From Muribaculaceae bacterium (lineage in GTDB: Bacteria > Bacteroidota > Bacteroidia > Bacteroidales > Muribaculaceae), in the NCBI GenBank assembly GCA_009775355.1, contig VSPN01000045.1, forward strand, positions 1 to 24,129: a DNA stretch of 24,129 bases, given 5' to 3'. Below are positions 16,013 through 24,129 of this stretch, one piece after another. A program made the translations under genes and the position numbers. Position 1 is the first letter of the stretch, and each line of letters begins with the position of its first letter. Under the pieces are notes generated by a model, which was given only the letters and a program-made list of their open reading frames with translations, searched no databases and was not told where the DNA came from.

Positions 16013-17161
16013 ATGAAAAGAAATTTCCTTCTCGGACTCGCGGCTTCCGCTCTTATATTCACGGCGTGCGAGTCAGACAAAAATGAACCGGGCCAGTCAG
16101 GAACCGACGACAGCGCAAACCTCGACTATACGGAGGCTAATGCCGCAAGCTGGGGCAACTATATGGTCCAGGTGGGCCAGCTTCTCCGCTCTGACGCCAA
16201 CACGCTCTATGAGTCGTGGGCAAACTCCTATGAAGGGGGCGCGTCGTTCGCCGACACCTTCAAGGCACACAACGGCAACGACTACACAAGCACGATGAGT
16301 TGCATCGAGCAGATCATCGACGGCTGCGCCGACATAGCCAACGAGGTCGGCACGGCAAAGATCGGCGACCCCTACAACCTGTATGCCAAAGGGGAGACCC
16401 AGCGTGCGCTCTATGCCGTGGAATCATGGTATTCATGGCACTCACGCGACGACTACTCCAACAACATCCTCTCGATCCGCAACTCATATTACGGCAGCAC
16501 CGACGGCACCGTAAACCCGAATTCGATCTCCGCTCTCATGGCGCAGATCAATCCTGATCTCGACATCCGCATGAAGAGCGCGATCGCCGGCACCGCATCG
16601 GCGATACTGGCGATTCCCCAGCCCTTCCGCAACAATATCAACAGCAACGAGAGCCGCAACGCGATGACCGCATGCGCCGACCTTGAGGAACTCCTGTCGA
16701 AAGACCTCAAGAACGCCCTTTCGGCCGTCGGCGATAACGACAGCCGTCTCCAGCCGATCGTCGACAACTTCGTAGACGCCGTGGTGCTCCCCACCTATCA
16801 GGAGCTCCGCAACCGCAACGCCGCGCTCTGCCAGGCTGTCATCAACTTCAAGAACTCACCCTCCGACGAGGCTTTCGCCACAGCCTGCAACGCATGGCTC
16901 GAAGCCCGCGAACCGTGGGAGAAAAGCGAGGCGTTCCTCTTCGGACCCGTCGACGCGCTCGGACTCGACCCCAACATGGACTCGTGGCCTCTCGACCAGG
17001 ACGCCATCGTGCAGATCCTCAACTCCGGCAACTATGACGACCTGAACTGGAGCGACGGCGACGACGATGACAAAGTGGAGGCAGTGCAGTCCGTACGCGG
17101 ATACCACACACTCGAATTCCTGCTTTTCAAAGACGGCGCACCCCGCACGATCAAGAAATGA
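16013..17161 (+). CDS. Imelysin-family (M75) lipoprotein
   Basis: A periplasm-facing lipoprotein of 382 residues; the signal peptide ends in IFTAC (Cys19). The imelysin fold is two four-helix bundles. Visible marks are VVLPTYQEL near 263-271, WLEAREPWEKSEAFLFGPVDALGLDP in the second half, and the family motif GxHxxE as GYHTLE at 363-368. Despite the M75 peptidase name, imelysins such as EfeO are thought to bind iron rather than cut peptides. It lies between porin 1 and a di-heme lipoprotein, with 13 bases between its stop and the next start. Imelysin-DHOR gene pairs are known in other bacteria and are usually linked to iron. A metal-binding role here is inferred. Confidence 0.92.
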   Translation: MKRNFLLGLAASALIFTACESDKNEPGQSGTDDSANLDYTEANAASWGNYMVQVGQLLRSDANTLYESWANSYEGGASFADTFKAHNGNDYTSTMSCIEQIIDGCADIANEVGTAKIGDPYNLYAKGETQRALYAVESWYSWHSRDDYSNNILSIRNSYYGSTDGTVNPNSISALMAQINPDLDIRMKSAIAGTASAILAIPQPFRNNINSNESRNAMTACADLEELLSKDLKNALSAVGDNDSRLQPIVDNFVDAVVLPTYQELRNRNAALCQAVINFKNSPSDEAFATACNAWLEAREPWEKSEAFLFGPVDALGLDPNMDSWPLDQDAIVQILNSGNYDDLNWSDGDDDDKVEAVQSVRGYHTLEFLLFKDGAPRTIKK

Positions 17162-17174
17162 GAGATTACGGCCT

Positions 17175-18614
17175 ATGTCATCAAGAAGACTGATACCGCA
17201 CTCCCTGTACGCTCTGTCGGCGGCACTGCTGCTGACAGCGTGCGGGGAGGACGGTCTTGACACACTCGACATAGAGGTTCCGGCAGACTACGCGCTTTCT
17301 GCCGGGACCTCCACGATATTCATGAACTCGTCGCTCGCCTACGACTCCGAAGCCCCCTGGGTGTCGGGAGAATACCTGACACGGTTCGTGCGCGGCGACA
17401 GACTTTATGACGACGTCAGAACCTCGACCAACAACGAAGGTGGAGGACTCGGGCCGGTATACGCCGGCTACTCCTGCGGAAGCTGCCACCGCAACGCCGG
17501 CAGGACACGCCCCGGCGTGTGGAGCGACAACGGCTCAGGCAACTACGGCTTCTCGGCGATGCTCGTCTACATCACACGGCGCAACGGCGCCTTCTTCCGC
17601 TCATACGGACGCGTGCTCCACGACCAGTCGATCTATGGCGTGCGCCCTGAGGGGAAACTGCATGTGGACTGGCACTACCGCACATTCTCGTTTCCCGACG
17701 GCGAGACATATGAGCTGGCACTCCCGGAATACAGGATAACCGACTGGTATGCCGAGGATATAGACCCCGAGGATCTGTTCTGCTCGGTTCGCGTGCCTCT
17801 GCGTCATGTCGGCATGGGCCAGATCATGTCGCTCGACCGCAACGAGATCGAACGCCTCGCGGCCAAAAGCAACTATCCTGAATGGGGCATAAGCGGGCGG
17901 TGCAACTACATCAACGAACGCGGAGTGATGTCGCTCGGCGTATCGGGCAACAAGGCCCAGCACGCCGACCTGACCGTCGAACTCGGGTTCTCAAGCGACA
18001 TGGGTGTCACCAACTCCCGCTATCCCGAAGAGATCTGCGAGGGTCAGATCCAGATGCAGGAAGGCTCGATGATGGGTCTGAGCTACGACCAGCTCGACAT
18101 ATCGACCGAAGACATGGAGAACGTGGACCTCTACATGCAGTCGCTCGGAGTGCCGGCACGGCGCGATGTCAACGACCCTCAGGTGGTGAGGGGAGAAGCG
18201 ATGTTCTACGAGGCCGGATGCCACCTCTGCCACGTCACCACACTCCACACCCGCCCGCGCGGATCGACACTGCTTGCCGGAACCGCGCTGCCGTGGCTCG
18301 GAGGCCAGACCATACACCCGTACAGCGACTTCCTGCTCCACGACATGGGTTCGGAGATAATGGGGGCCGGACTCAACGACAACTATGTGTCGGGACTCGC
18401 CCGTGGCAACGAATGGCGCACCACACCGCTCTGGGGCATAGGACTCCAGGAGAAGGTGAACGGACACACATACTTCCTGCATGACGGTCGCGCCCGCAAC
18501 TTCGTCGAGGCCATAATGTGGCACGGCGGCGAAGGAGAGGCGTCAAGAAAAAAATTCGCCTCGATGCCTTCTGACGACCGCAAGGCGCTTGTGCGTTTTC
18601 TGCAGTCGCTATAG
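17175..18614 (+). CDS. Di-heme oxidoreductase lipoprotein (DHOR/DUF1111, 'thiol oxidoreductase')
   Basis: A lipoprotein of 479 residues from ATG 17175, chosen because it begins a signal peptide ending LLLTAC. A longer in-frame start inside the imelysin gene adds 36 polar residues. There are two c-type heme sites: CGSCH at 101-105 in the N-terminal domain and CHLCH at 349-353 in the C-terminal cytochrome domain. IHPYSDFLLHDMG and a C-terminal FLHDGRARNFVEAIMWHGGEGE are characteristic of DUF1111, distantly related to bacterial cytochrome c peroxidases and MauG. It would act in redox chemistry at the outer or inner membrane surface, possibly on metal handled by the imelysin. Heme attachment would need a cytochrome c synthase such as the one at 21777-23666. 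The true substrate of this family is unknown. Confidence 0.92.
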   Translation: MSSRRLIPHSLYALSAALLLTACGEDGLDTLDIEVPADYALSAGTSTIFMNSSLAYDSEAPWVSGEYLTRFVRGDRLYDDVRTSTNNEGGGLGPVYAGYSCGSCHRNAGRTRPGVWSDNGSGNYGFSAMLVYITRRNGAFFRSYGRVLHDQSIYGVRPEGKLHVDWHYRTFSFPDGETYELALPEYRITDWYAEDIDPEDLFCSVRVPLRHVGMGQIMSLDRNEIERLAAKSNYPEWGISGRCNYINERGVMSLGVSGNKAQHADLTVELGFSSDMGVTNSRYPEEICEGQIQMQEGSMMGLSYDQLDISTEDMENVDLYMQSLGVPARRDVNDPQVVRGEAMFYEAGCHLCHVTTLHTRPRGSTLLAGTALPWLGGQTIHPYSDFLLHDMGSEIMGAGLNDNYVSGLARGNEWRTTPLWGIGLQEKVNGHTYFLHDGRARNFVEAIMWHGGEGEASRKKFASMPSDDRKALVRFLQSL

Positions 18615-18669
18615 ACAGCCACCGGCAAACATCCTGAAATGATTTAACTTACAAAACAACCTGACCTTC

Positions 18670-19887
18670 ATGAAAAAGCATATCATAATAACCGTTCTCG
18701 CAGCTCTCGGTCTCGCACACGGGGCAAGAGCGCAATATGACGCCGACACCGAAAACGGCGTCGTGTCGCTTGCCGACCACCGCGGATTCACCTTCACTAC
18801 AAAGAAGGGAGACTTTCTCTTCAAACCCTACCTGCTCGTGCAAGCATCGGCCAACTACAACTATTACGACGACGCAGGTCTCGACCCCGCCTACAACCAG
18901 GACAACGTGGCAAACTCCGGATTCGCCATCCCCTACGCCGTATTGGGTTTCACGGGCCGCGCCTTCGGCATAGTGACATTCAACCTGTCGATCAACGCGG
19001 CCGCCTCCGGGGGCGCGCTTCTGCAGCAGGCGTGGGCCGACATCAGGCCGAAAGAGTCGATCGGCGTGCGTGTCGGCAAATTCAAGACACCTTTCTCTCA
19101 CGCATATCTGACCACTCTCGGCGAGACTCTTTTCCCGACACTGCCGACATCGCTGACCGCGCCCGTCATACTGCCCTATTCGCTCAACGCGGTGACGCCC
19201 AACATCGGCACCGGATTCGACCTCGGCGTCGAGGTACACGGCATGCTGTGGAAGAAATGGGGATACCAGCTCGGAGTGTTCAACGGCACCGGGTCATCGG
19301 TCAACACCTCGACCAAGACCCTGAGCGACGACTGGCATGTGCCCTCGCTTCTCTACGCCGGACGACTCACATGGCAGCCCTACGGCGTGATGCCCGCCTC
19401 GCAGGGAGATCCGCGCCGCCTCGACTCCGACAAGATGCTTGTCGGAGTGTCGGCCTCGCTCAATGTCGAGAGCGAGAACGAGAGCACCAACGACACCCGC
19501 GTCGGAGTGGAATGGTCGTGGATACACAACCGCTGGTATTTCGGAGCCGAGGCATACTACATGCATGTCGGTTTCACGAAACGCCAGAAGATCGACCGCA
19601 GCTTCGACTACTGGGGAGGCTACGCACAGGCAGGATATTTCATAACTCCACATCTGCAGGGCGCTCTCCGCTACGACCTGATGGAACGTAACTCCACCAC
19701 AAAAGGGGGACTGCTCAACATGCCGTCGGTCGGAGTGAACTACTTCATCGACAAGATCAATCTCAAGCTTCAGGCCATGTACCAGTACACCGGCCGCACC
19801 GGCCACGAACGGCAGATGGACCGCGACGAAGACAACCTCGGACTGGCCACCCACTCGGTGACAGTAATGGCGCAATACACATTCTGA
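18670..19887 (+). CDS. Outer-membrane porin-like protein 2 (OprO/OprP-type)
   Basis: A protein of 405 residues with a signal peptide ending GARAQ. The mature part is a beta-barrel: FKPYLLVQASANYNYY, VRVGKFKTPFSHAYLTT, ETLFPTLPTSLTAPVILPYS, TGFDLGVEVHG, YQLGVFNGTGSS, and repeated aromatic-edged strands ending AQYTF, with a terminal Phe as in outer-membrane proteins. VGKFKTPFS and the strand pattern suit the phosphate-selective porin O and P family. It is not an obvious copy of porin 1. It lies between the di-heme lipoprotein and a one-heme lipoprotein, only 2 bases before the latter. Solute unknown. Confidence 0.85.
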   Translation: MKKHIIITVLAALGLAHGARAQYDADTENGVVSLADHRGFTFTTKKGDFLFKPYLLVQASANYNYYDDAGLDPAYNQDNVANSGFAIPYAVLGFTGRAFGIVTFNLSINAAASGGALLQQAWADIRPKESIGVRVGKFKTPFSHAYLTTLGETLFPTLPTSLTAPVILPYSLNAVTPNIGTGFDLGVEVHGMLWKKWGYQLGVFNGTGSSVNTSTKTLSDDWHVPSLLYAGRLTWQPYGVMPASQGDPRRLDSDKMLVGVSASLNVESENESTNDTRVGVEWSWIHNRWYFGAEAYYMHVGFTKRQKIDRSFDYWGGYAQAGYFITPHLQGALRYDLMERNSTTKGGLLNMPSVGVNYFIDKINLKLQAMYQYTGRTGHERQMDRDEDNLGLATHSVTVMAQYTF

Positions 19888-19889
19888 CA

Positions 19890-20603
19890 ATGGGATACAA
19901 GACAACCGGACTACTGTTCATGAGCTTCCTGGCAGTCATGGCGTCGTGCGACGAAGGGCGTCTGTATGACGACTATATCCCGCAGGAAAACGGCAACGGA
20001 CTGACAGCACGCCTCACCGCGACGGTCGAAGGCACCGGAACGTGGGCGGAAGGTTACTCGCTGTCGCTCGCCGGATTTGCGGAGGGGAACGAATACGCCC
20101 TCATAAGCAAAGCCGCCGAACCCGACGCCGACGGACGCATAGACATGGTTCTATCGTCGATACCCGCCGAAGTGACAAGCGTGGAACTATGCGTGACCGA
20201 CCGTCTGCGCCGTCGCACGGCCACATTCCTGTCCGCTCCTGTCGCCGGCGACGACACCATAAGGATAACCGCAGATGAGATGACCGACGTCTCGATGTAT
20301 AGAGTCATACAACGCGACATATTAAACACGACATGCACACAGTGTCACGGCGGTTCGAACCACGCCGCCGGAGGTCTCAGCCTCATCGAAGGGAAAAGTT
20401 ATGGCGAAACAGTCGGCGTGCCTTCTGTCAAAGATCCGGACCGGCTGCGTGCCATGCCCGGGGCAAGCGGAGAAAGTGTGCTTTACCGCATACTCTCCAC
20501 AGATGAATCGGCCGGCTGGCGCTACGATCATTCGGTCGAGATTCCCGACAGCAAGCGTCTCGACGTGATCAAAAACTGGATAGACAGTGGATGCCCCCGC
20601 TGA
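19890..20603 (+). CDS. One-heme cytochrome c-like lipoprotein
   Basis: A lipoprotein of 237 residues; the signal peptide ends VMASC (about Cys20). The N-terminal half is a beta-rich domain without a recognised family (LTARLTATVEGTGTW, SIPAEVTSVELCVTDR). The C-terminal part has one c-heme site, CTQCH (149-153), followed by GGSNHAAGGLSLIEG and a late DSKRLDVIKNWIDSGCPR, like the C-terminal cytochrome modules of planctomycete-type proteins. It starts 2 bases after porin 2, so the two are likely co-translated. It could pass electrons to or from the di-heme lipoprotein. The partner is inferred. Confidence 0.8.
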   Translation: MGYKTTGLLFMSFLAVMASCDEGRLYDDYIPQENGNGLTARLTATVEGTGTWAEGYSLSLAGFAEGNEYALISKAAEPDADGRIDMVLSSIPAEVTSVELCVTDRLRRRTATFLSAPVAGDDTIRITADEMTDVSMYRVIQRDILNTTCTQCHGGSNHAAGGLSLIEGKSYGETVGVPSVKDPDRLRAMPGASGESVLYRILSTDESAGWRYDHSVEIPDSKRLDVIKNWIDSGCPR

Positions 20604-20611
20604 CCCACACG

Positions 20612-20651
20612 GAATTCTCTGACTTACACCTGAATTATCTGACTCACAACT
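20612..20651. repeat. Tandem imperfect 20-base repeat between cytochrome and Rid genes
   Basis: Two adjacent 20-base units (20612-20631 and 20632-20651) match at 17 of 20 positions; both contain GAATT and TCTGACT. No TAnnTTTG box is seen in this 65-base gap. It may be a regulator site or a chance duplication. Confidence 0.45.
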
Positions 20652-20668
20652 GACACTGTAAACAGATT

Positions 20669-21790
20669 ATGGAATACCTAAAATATGAAATCGACGGCGT
20701 TACGGCCCATGTAGCCCTTTTCGACGAGGGAAGACGCGAGGCCCACGCCATGATAGAGTGCCCTCGCGACAGCGAATCATCAGATACCTGCGCACGGCGC
20801 ATGGCCGATGCTTCGCGCAGACTCGGCGGACTTGTCGGAACCGGGATGCAGCCGGTGTTCATGCGCTGGTTTGTCAGCGACGCCGCCAACCAGACCCCGC
20901 TTCCGGAGGAGACAAAGACAGACTGCGCGACATCGGTCATAGAACAGCCTCCGCTCGACGGCAGCAAACTTGCACTTTGGGTGATATATCAGGAAGACGC
21001 TGATTTCCGCGAGTCTTCGAAAGGGGTATGGGAGAATAGCAGGGGAGAGATCTGGACAGGCGACACCAACAGCTATCCGGGCCGCTCATACGACATGACC
21101 CGACACTATCTGGAAACACTCGCCGGGACACTCGCCGCACGTGGCGGAACGCTGTCATCACATTGCGTCAGGACATGGTTCATGGTGCGCGATGTCGATG
21201 TGAACTACCAGGGAGTGGTAGAGGGCCGCAACGACGTTTTCGCCCGCGAAGGTCTCACGGCCGACACCCACTTCATAGCCTCGACCGGCATAAACGGCAA
21301 TCAGGCGGACCACCTCATGACGGTAGCCTTCAGCGCGTATTCCGACACATCGCTTAAGCCGGGACAGATGACCTATCTCCACGCGCGTTCCAACCTCAAC
21401 CCTACAGCCGAATATGGCGTGGCCTTCGAGCGCGGCACGGCTGTGAGCCGAGGCGACCGGCGTCACGTCTTCATATCCGGCACCGCAAGCATCGACAATC
21501 GTGGAGAGATAGTACATCCGGGCGACATCAAGGCTCAGACCGGGCGCATGCTCGACAACATAGAGGCGCTTCTGACCGAAGGAGGATGCGAATGGAACGA
21601 CGTGGCACACCTTATAGTATACTTGCGCGACCTTGCCGACGCCCCGACAGTCAGAGAGATATTCGCATGCCGTTTTCCCGGCATACCGACCGTGACCGTA
21701 CTTGCTCCCGTATGCCGTCCGGGATGGCTGATAGAGACAGAATGCATGGCCATAAGGAAATGCAGACACGACGGATATGCGCCCTACTGA
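20669..21790 (+). CDS. Rid/YjgF-family protein with extra N-terminal domain (chorismatase-like architecture)
   Basis: A cytoplasmic protein of 373 residues, much longer than the 130 or so of a simple RidA. The C-terminal third (about 265-365) is a Rid domain: HVFISGTASIDNRGEIVHPGD, QTGRMLDNIEALLTEGGCEWNDVAHLIVYLRD, and a final PGWLIETECMAI strand. The N-terminal two thirds form a domain with YLETLAGTLAARGGTLSSHCVRTWFMVRDVDVNY. This layout and size match the FkbO/Hyg5/XanB2 chorismatase group. The next genes are a cytochrome c synthase, overlapping by 14 bases, and a DAHP synthase that begins the chorismate pathway. Chorismatase activity is only a hypothesis; similar Rid-like proteins in Bacteroidales have no known reaction. 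Confidence 0.75.
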   Translation: MEYLKYEIDGVTAHVALFDEGRREAHAMIECPRDSESSDTCARRMADASRRLGGLVGTGMQPVFMRWFVSDAANQTPLPEETKTDCATSVIEQPPLDGSKLALWVIYQEDADFRESSKGVWENSRGEIWTGDTNSYPGRSYDMTRHYLETLAGTLAARGGTLSSHCVRTWFMVRDVDVNYQGVVEGRNDVFAREGLTADTHFIASTGINGNQADHLMTVAFSAYSDTSLKPGQMTYLHARSNLNPTAEYGVAFERGTAVSRGDRRHVFISGTASIDNRGEIVHPGDIKAQTGRMLDNIEALLTEGGCEWNDVAHLIVYLRDLADAPTVREIFACRFPGIPTVTVLAPVCRPGWLIETECMAIRKCRHDGYAPY

Positions 21791-23666
21791 GAGACTCATA
21801 TCGATTGTCAGCGTCGCCACGGCATTCTTCATAGGCTCGACCACGCTGATGCCGCCCGCGGTCTACGGATCGTGGTGGTGGACAGCACTGTGGTGCGCCA
21901 TAGGGACAGGAACGGCATGGAGTCTTGTCAAGACAAGACTCCGGCACCGGCCTCCTCTGTTTTTCATGCATCTGTCGTTTCTGCTCATACTGGCCGGAGG
22001 GGGACTGACAGCCTTTCTGTCGGAGCGGGGCACACTGCGGCTTTCTCCCGGAGAAACGGCGACAGTGTTCGTCACCGAAGAGGGGAAAGAATCGCCGCTT
22101 CCGGCGGAAATGACACTTGTATCGTTCACTCCCGAATACTATCCGGGCATGAGTTTCCCGCGCGACTTTCGCACACACCTTGCCGTAAAGGGAGCGGAAG
22201 ATATGGAAATCTCAATGAACCGCATAGGGCGCATGGCCGGCTACCGGCTGTACCAGACGTCGTCAGACGACAAAGGGGGCACCGTGCTGACCGTCAGTCA
22301 TGATCCGGCAGGAACGGCGGTGACATATGCCGGTTATCTGCTTTTCATCCTGTCGGGCGCATGGATGCTTTCAAGACGCCGCAAGTGGAGGAAACCGGTT
22401 CCGGCGGTGATGACAGCTTCGTTTCTGATGCTCTGCACTGCGGAAGCCGGGGCCGCCTTTCCGGCAATCGACAGGGCACGCGCCGACTCGCTGGAAGGAA
22501 GACAGGTGATATTCAACGGGCGGGTGGTGCCGTTCGGCACTGTCAGCCGAGAACTCACGCTGAAACTGACAGGGAAAGAGAAAGTAGGCGAACTGTCGGC
22601 CACGCGGTTTGTAGCGTCGCTGATACTGTATCCAGAGGAATGGAGCGACGCCCCATTTCTTTATGTGAAAAGCAGACCGCTCAGAAAAGCACTCGGCATC
22701 AACGGTAAACATGTGTCTCCGCGTGCGCTTTACAGTGATTCGGCCACATACCGTCCCGCCGCAATCTACCGTGGCGGAGAGGGTAGTCTCGACAAGGCCG
22801 TGCTGCAGCTTGACGAGCGGGTGGCCCTGCTCGGCCGTCTCATCGACGGCACTCTCTTCACCCCTCTTGCCGAAGGAGACAGCAACATGCGGCCCTATGC
22901 CGAAATCAAGGCCGAACTTCTGTGGAACAGGACTGATCCGCCGCGCATATACTTCATTTTAATATTGGCCGCCTCCCTTCTCGCACTCTGTGGGGTGAAC
23001 ACGCGGATAGCCTCGTGGACGGCGGCCGGGGCAGGAATATGTGTGCTTGCGTGGCAGTGGTACGTGACTGGACATGCACCGTTGGCCGATTCACCTCAGA
23101 TATTGCGGTTCATGGCCACAGGCATAATCGTGACCGGAGCGGTGGCCACCCGTAATGACCGCTTCCTGACATCGGCTGTACTGCTTACCGCCGGATGCGT
23201 CGCGCTCGTGTCATGGACCGGCACTCGCGATCCGGCCATGACTCCGCTCATGCCAGTGCTCGATTCGCCATGGCTGGCGATACATGTGTCGATAGTAATG
23301 ACCGCCTATGCGCTGCTGGCCTTCACGCTTCCCGCAGCGGTGACAGCGCTTCTGTCGCGCACGAGAAGAGAGGAGCTGACCGCGACCTCACTATCGGCAC
23401 TGGCCGCCGGAACATACCTTCTCGCTGTCGGGATATTCGCCGGTGCGATGTGGGCGAACGTGTCGTGGGGAAGATACTGGGCATGGGATCCCAAGGAGAC
23501 ATGGGCCCTCGTCACATTGCTTCTCTATGCCCTGCCGATGCACAGGAGCACCGGAATGCGCGACAATCCCATACTCTTCCACACATACCTCATCTTCGCG
23601 TCGCTTTCAATAGTCATGACATATGCGGGCGTGAATCTTCTTGACTCCATGCACGCGTACTCCTGA
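21777..23666 (+). CDS. Fused ResB-CcsA cytochrome c synthase (system II, CcsBA-like)
   Basis: An integral membrane protein of 629 residues that would carry heme across the inner membrane and attach it to CxxCH motifs. The N-terminal ResB-like part (about 1-230) has membrane segments near 8-50 and 60-82, and an extracytoplasmic domain including YRLYQTSSDDKGG. A segment near 178-197 follows. The C-terminal CcsA part has several helices and the heme-handling WWD signature as WAWDPKETWA (568-577). His residues in LAIHVSIVMTAY and FHTYLIFASLS fit the axial ligands of the family. It is shorter than some CcsBA proteins but typical of Bacteroidetes fusions. Its start overlaps the Rid gene by 14 bases. 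It probably matures the three CxxCH sites encoded upstream. Confidence 0.92.
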   Translation: MRPTERLISIVSVATAFFIGSTTLMPPAVYGSWWWTALWCAIGTGTAWSLVKTRLRHRPPLFFMHLSFLLILAGGGLTAFLSERGTLRLSPGETATVFVTEEGKESPLPAEMTLVSFTPEYYPGMSFPRDFRTHLAVKGAEDMEISMNRIGRMAGYRLYQTSSDDKGGTVLTVSHDPAGTAVTYAGYLLFILSGAWMLSRRRKWRKPVPAVMTASFLMLCTAEAGAAFPAIDRARADSLEGRQVIFNGRVVPFGTVSRELTLKLTGKEKVGELSATRFVASLILYPEEWSDAPFLYVKSRPLRKALGINGKHVSPRALYSDSATYRPAAIYRGGEGSLDKAVLQLDERVALLGRLIDGTLFTPLAEGDSNMRPYAEIKAELLWNRTDPPRIYFILILAASLLALCGVNTRIASWTAAGAGICVLAWQWYVTGHAPLADSPQILRFMATGIIVTGAVATRNDRFLTSAVLLTAGCVALVSWTGTRDPAMTPLMPVLDSPWLAIHVSIVMTAYALLAFTLPAAVTALLSRTRREELTATSLSALAAGTYLLAVGIFAGAMWANVSWGRYWAWDPKETWALVTLLLYALPMHRSTGMRDNPILFHTYLIFASLSIVMTYAGVNLLDSMHAYS

Positions 23667-23680
23667 ATGAAATGTAAAAC

Positions 23681-24129
23681 ATGAACAGCATATTATCGAT
23701 ATTGTCAGAATATACTACAGCAGGACCGGTAGTGATAGCCGGCCCGTGTTCGGCCGAGAGCCGCGAACAGACACTCACGACCGCACGTGCGCTGAGCGAT
23801 GCGGGTATCGGCATATTCCGCGCCGGAGTGTGGAAACCCCGCACACGTCCCGGCGGATTCGAGGGGAGAGGCGATGAGGCTCTTGAATGGCTGCGCGAGG
23901 TCAAGGAGACCACCGGCATGGCCACATCGACCGAAATCGGGAGTGCCGCGCATGTCGAGCCAGCTCTGAGAGCCGGCATAGACATCCTATGGATCGGCGC
24001 CCGGACAGCAGCCTCGCCATTCGCCGTGCAGGAGATAGCCGATGCCCTGAGAGGCACCGACAGAATTGTGTTTGTAAAGAATCCGGTGTGCGCCGATCCA
24101 GAACTCTGGACCGGCGATATGGAGCGTCT
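23681..24129 (+). CDS. DAHP synthase (3-deoxy-7-phosphoheptulonate synthase), 5' part
   Basis: The first 149 codons of a gene cut by the right end of the window. The start ATG 23681 is 14 bases after the cytochrome c synthase stop. The product has IAGPCSAESREQT, GIFRAGVWKPRTRPGGFEG, MATSTEIG, WIGARTAASPFAVQEIA and VFVKNP, the conserved blocks of the DAHP/KDO8P synthase TIM barrel. It condenses phosphoenolpyruvate and erythrose 4-phosphate at the start of aromatic biosynthesis. In many Bacteroidetes this enzyme is fused to a C-terminal chorismate mutase; that part would lie beyond the window. Confidence 0.9.
   Translation, partial: MNSILSILSEYTTAGPVVIAGPCSAESREQTLTTARALSDAGIGIFRAGVWKPRTRPGGFEGRGDEALEWLREVKETTGMATSTEIGSAAHVEPALRAGIDILWIGARTAASPFAVQEIADALRGTDRIVFVKNPVCADPELWTGDMER

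Overview
The window looks like a chromosomal segment of a GC-rich member of the Bacteroidales, possibly Muribaculaceae-like (the family is a guess). The order rests on several signs: a one-polypeptide hybrid two-component system, Bacteroidales-type surface fimbria genes (DUF3575, FimB/Mfa2 and DUF6562-like proteins), many Cys-anchored lipoproteins, and TAnnTTTG promoter boxes instead of sigma70-type -10 boxes. There are no tRNA, rRNA, CRISPR, IS or phage genes, so the interest lies in operon content and regulation.

Region 1 (1-7260) is a fructan/fructose utilisation locus. On the minus strand is a hybrid sensor with a periplasmic sugar-binding domain. Divergent from it are a GH32 fructanase, an MFS sugar transporter and a PfkB fructokinase, ending at a strong terminator. 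This matches the non-SusCD part of the fructan locus around BT1754-BT1760 of B. thetaiotaomicron. The transporter frame carries one in-frame TGA in otherwise intact sequence. A leftward promoter at the left edge shares its element layout with the GH32 promoter, so a co-regulated gene (perhaps susC/susD) probably lies just outside the window.

Region 2 (7260-13375) is a fimbria-like operon. A clear promoter is followed by a DUF3575 protein, a FimB/Mfa2-like anchor lipoprotein and two large lipoprotein adhesins, then a textbook terminator. The adhesins share a fimbrillin-like N-terminal half, including a TRAFGDG motif, but have unrelated beta-helix-like C-terminal parts.

Region 3 (13490-20650) is the most unusual part. 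A minus-strand regulator fuses a RIC/YtfE-type di-iron hemerythrin domain, lacking the usual vicinal cysteines, to a LuxR helix-turn-helix. Divergent from it, from a core promoter identical to its own, run a porin, an imelysin (M75) lipoprotein, a di-heme DHOR/DUF1111 lipoprotein, a second porin and a one-heme lipoprotein. I read this as a cell-envelope iron or redox system under an iron-based sensor; its function is inferred.

Region 4 (20669-24129) holds a Rid-family protein of chorismatase-like size, a fused ResB-CcsA cytochrome c synthase that could mature the cytochromes of region 3, and the 5' part of a DAHP synthase gene cut by the window edge.
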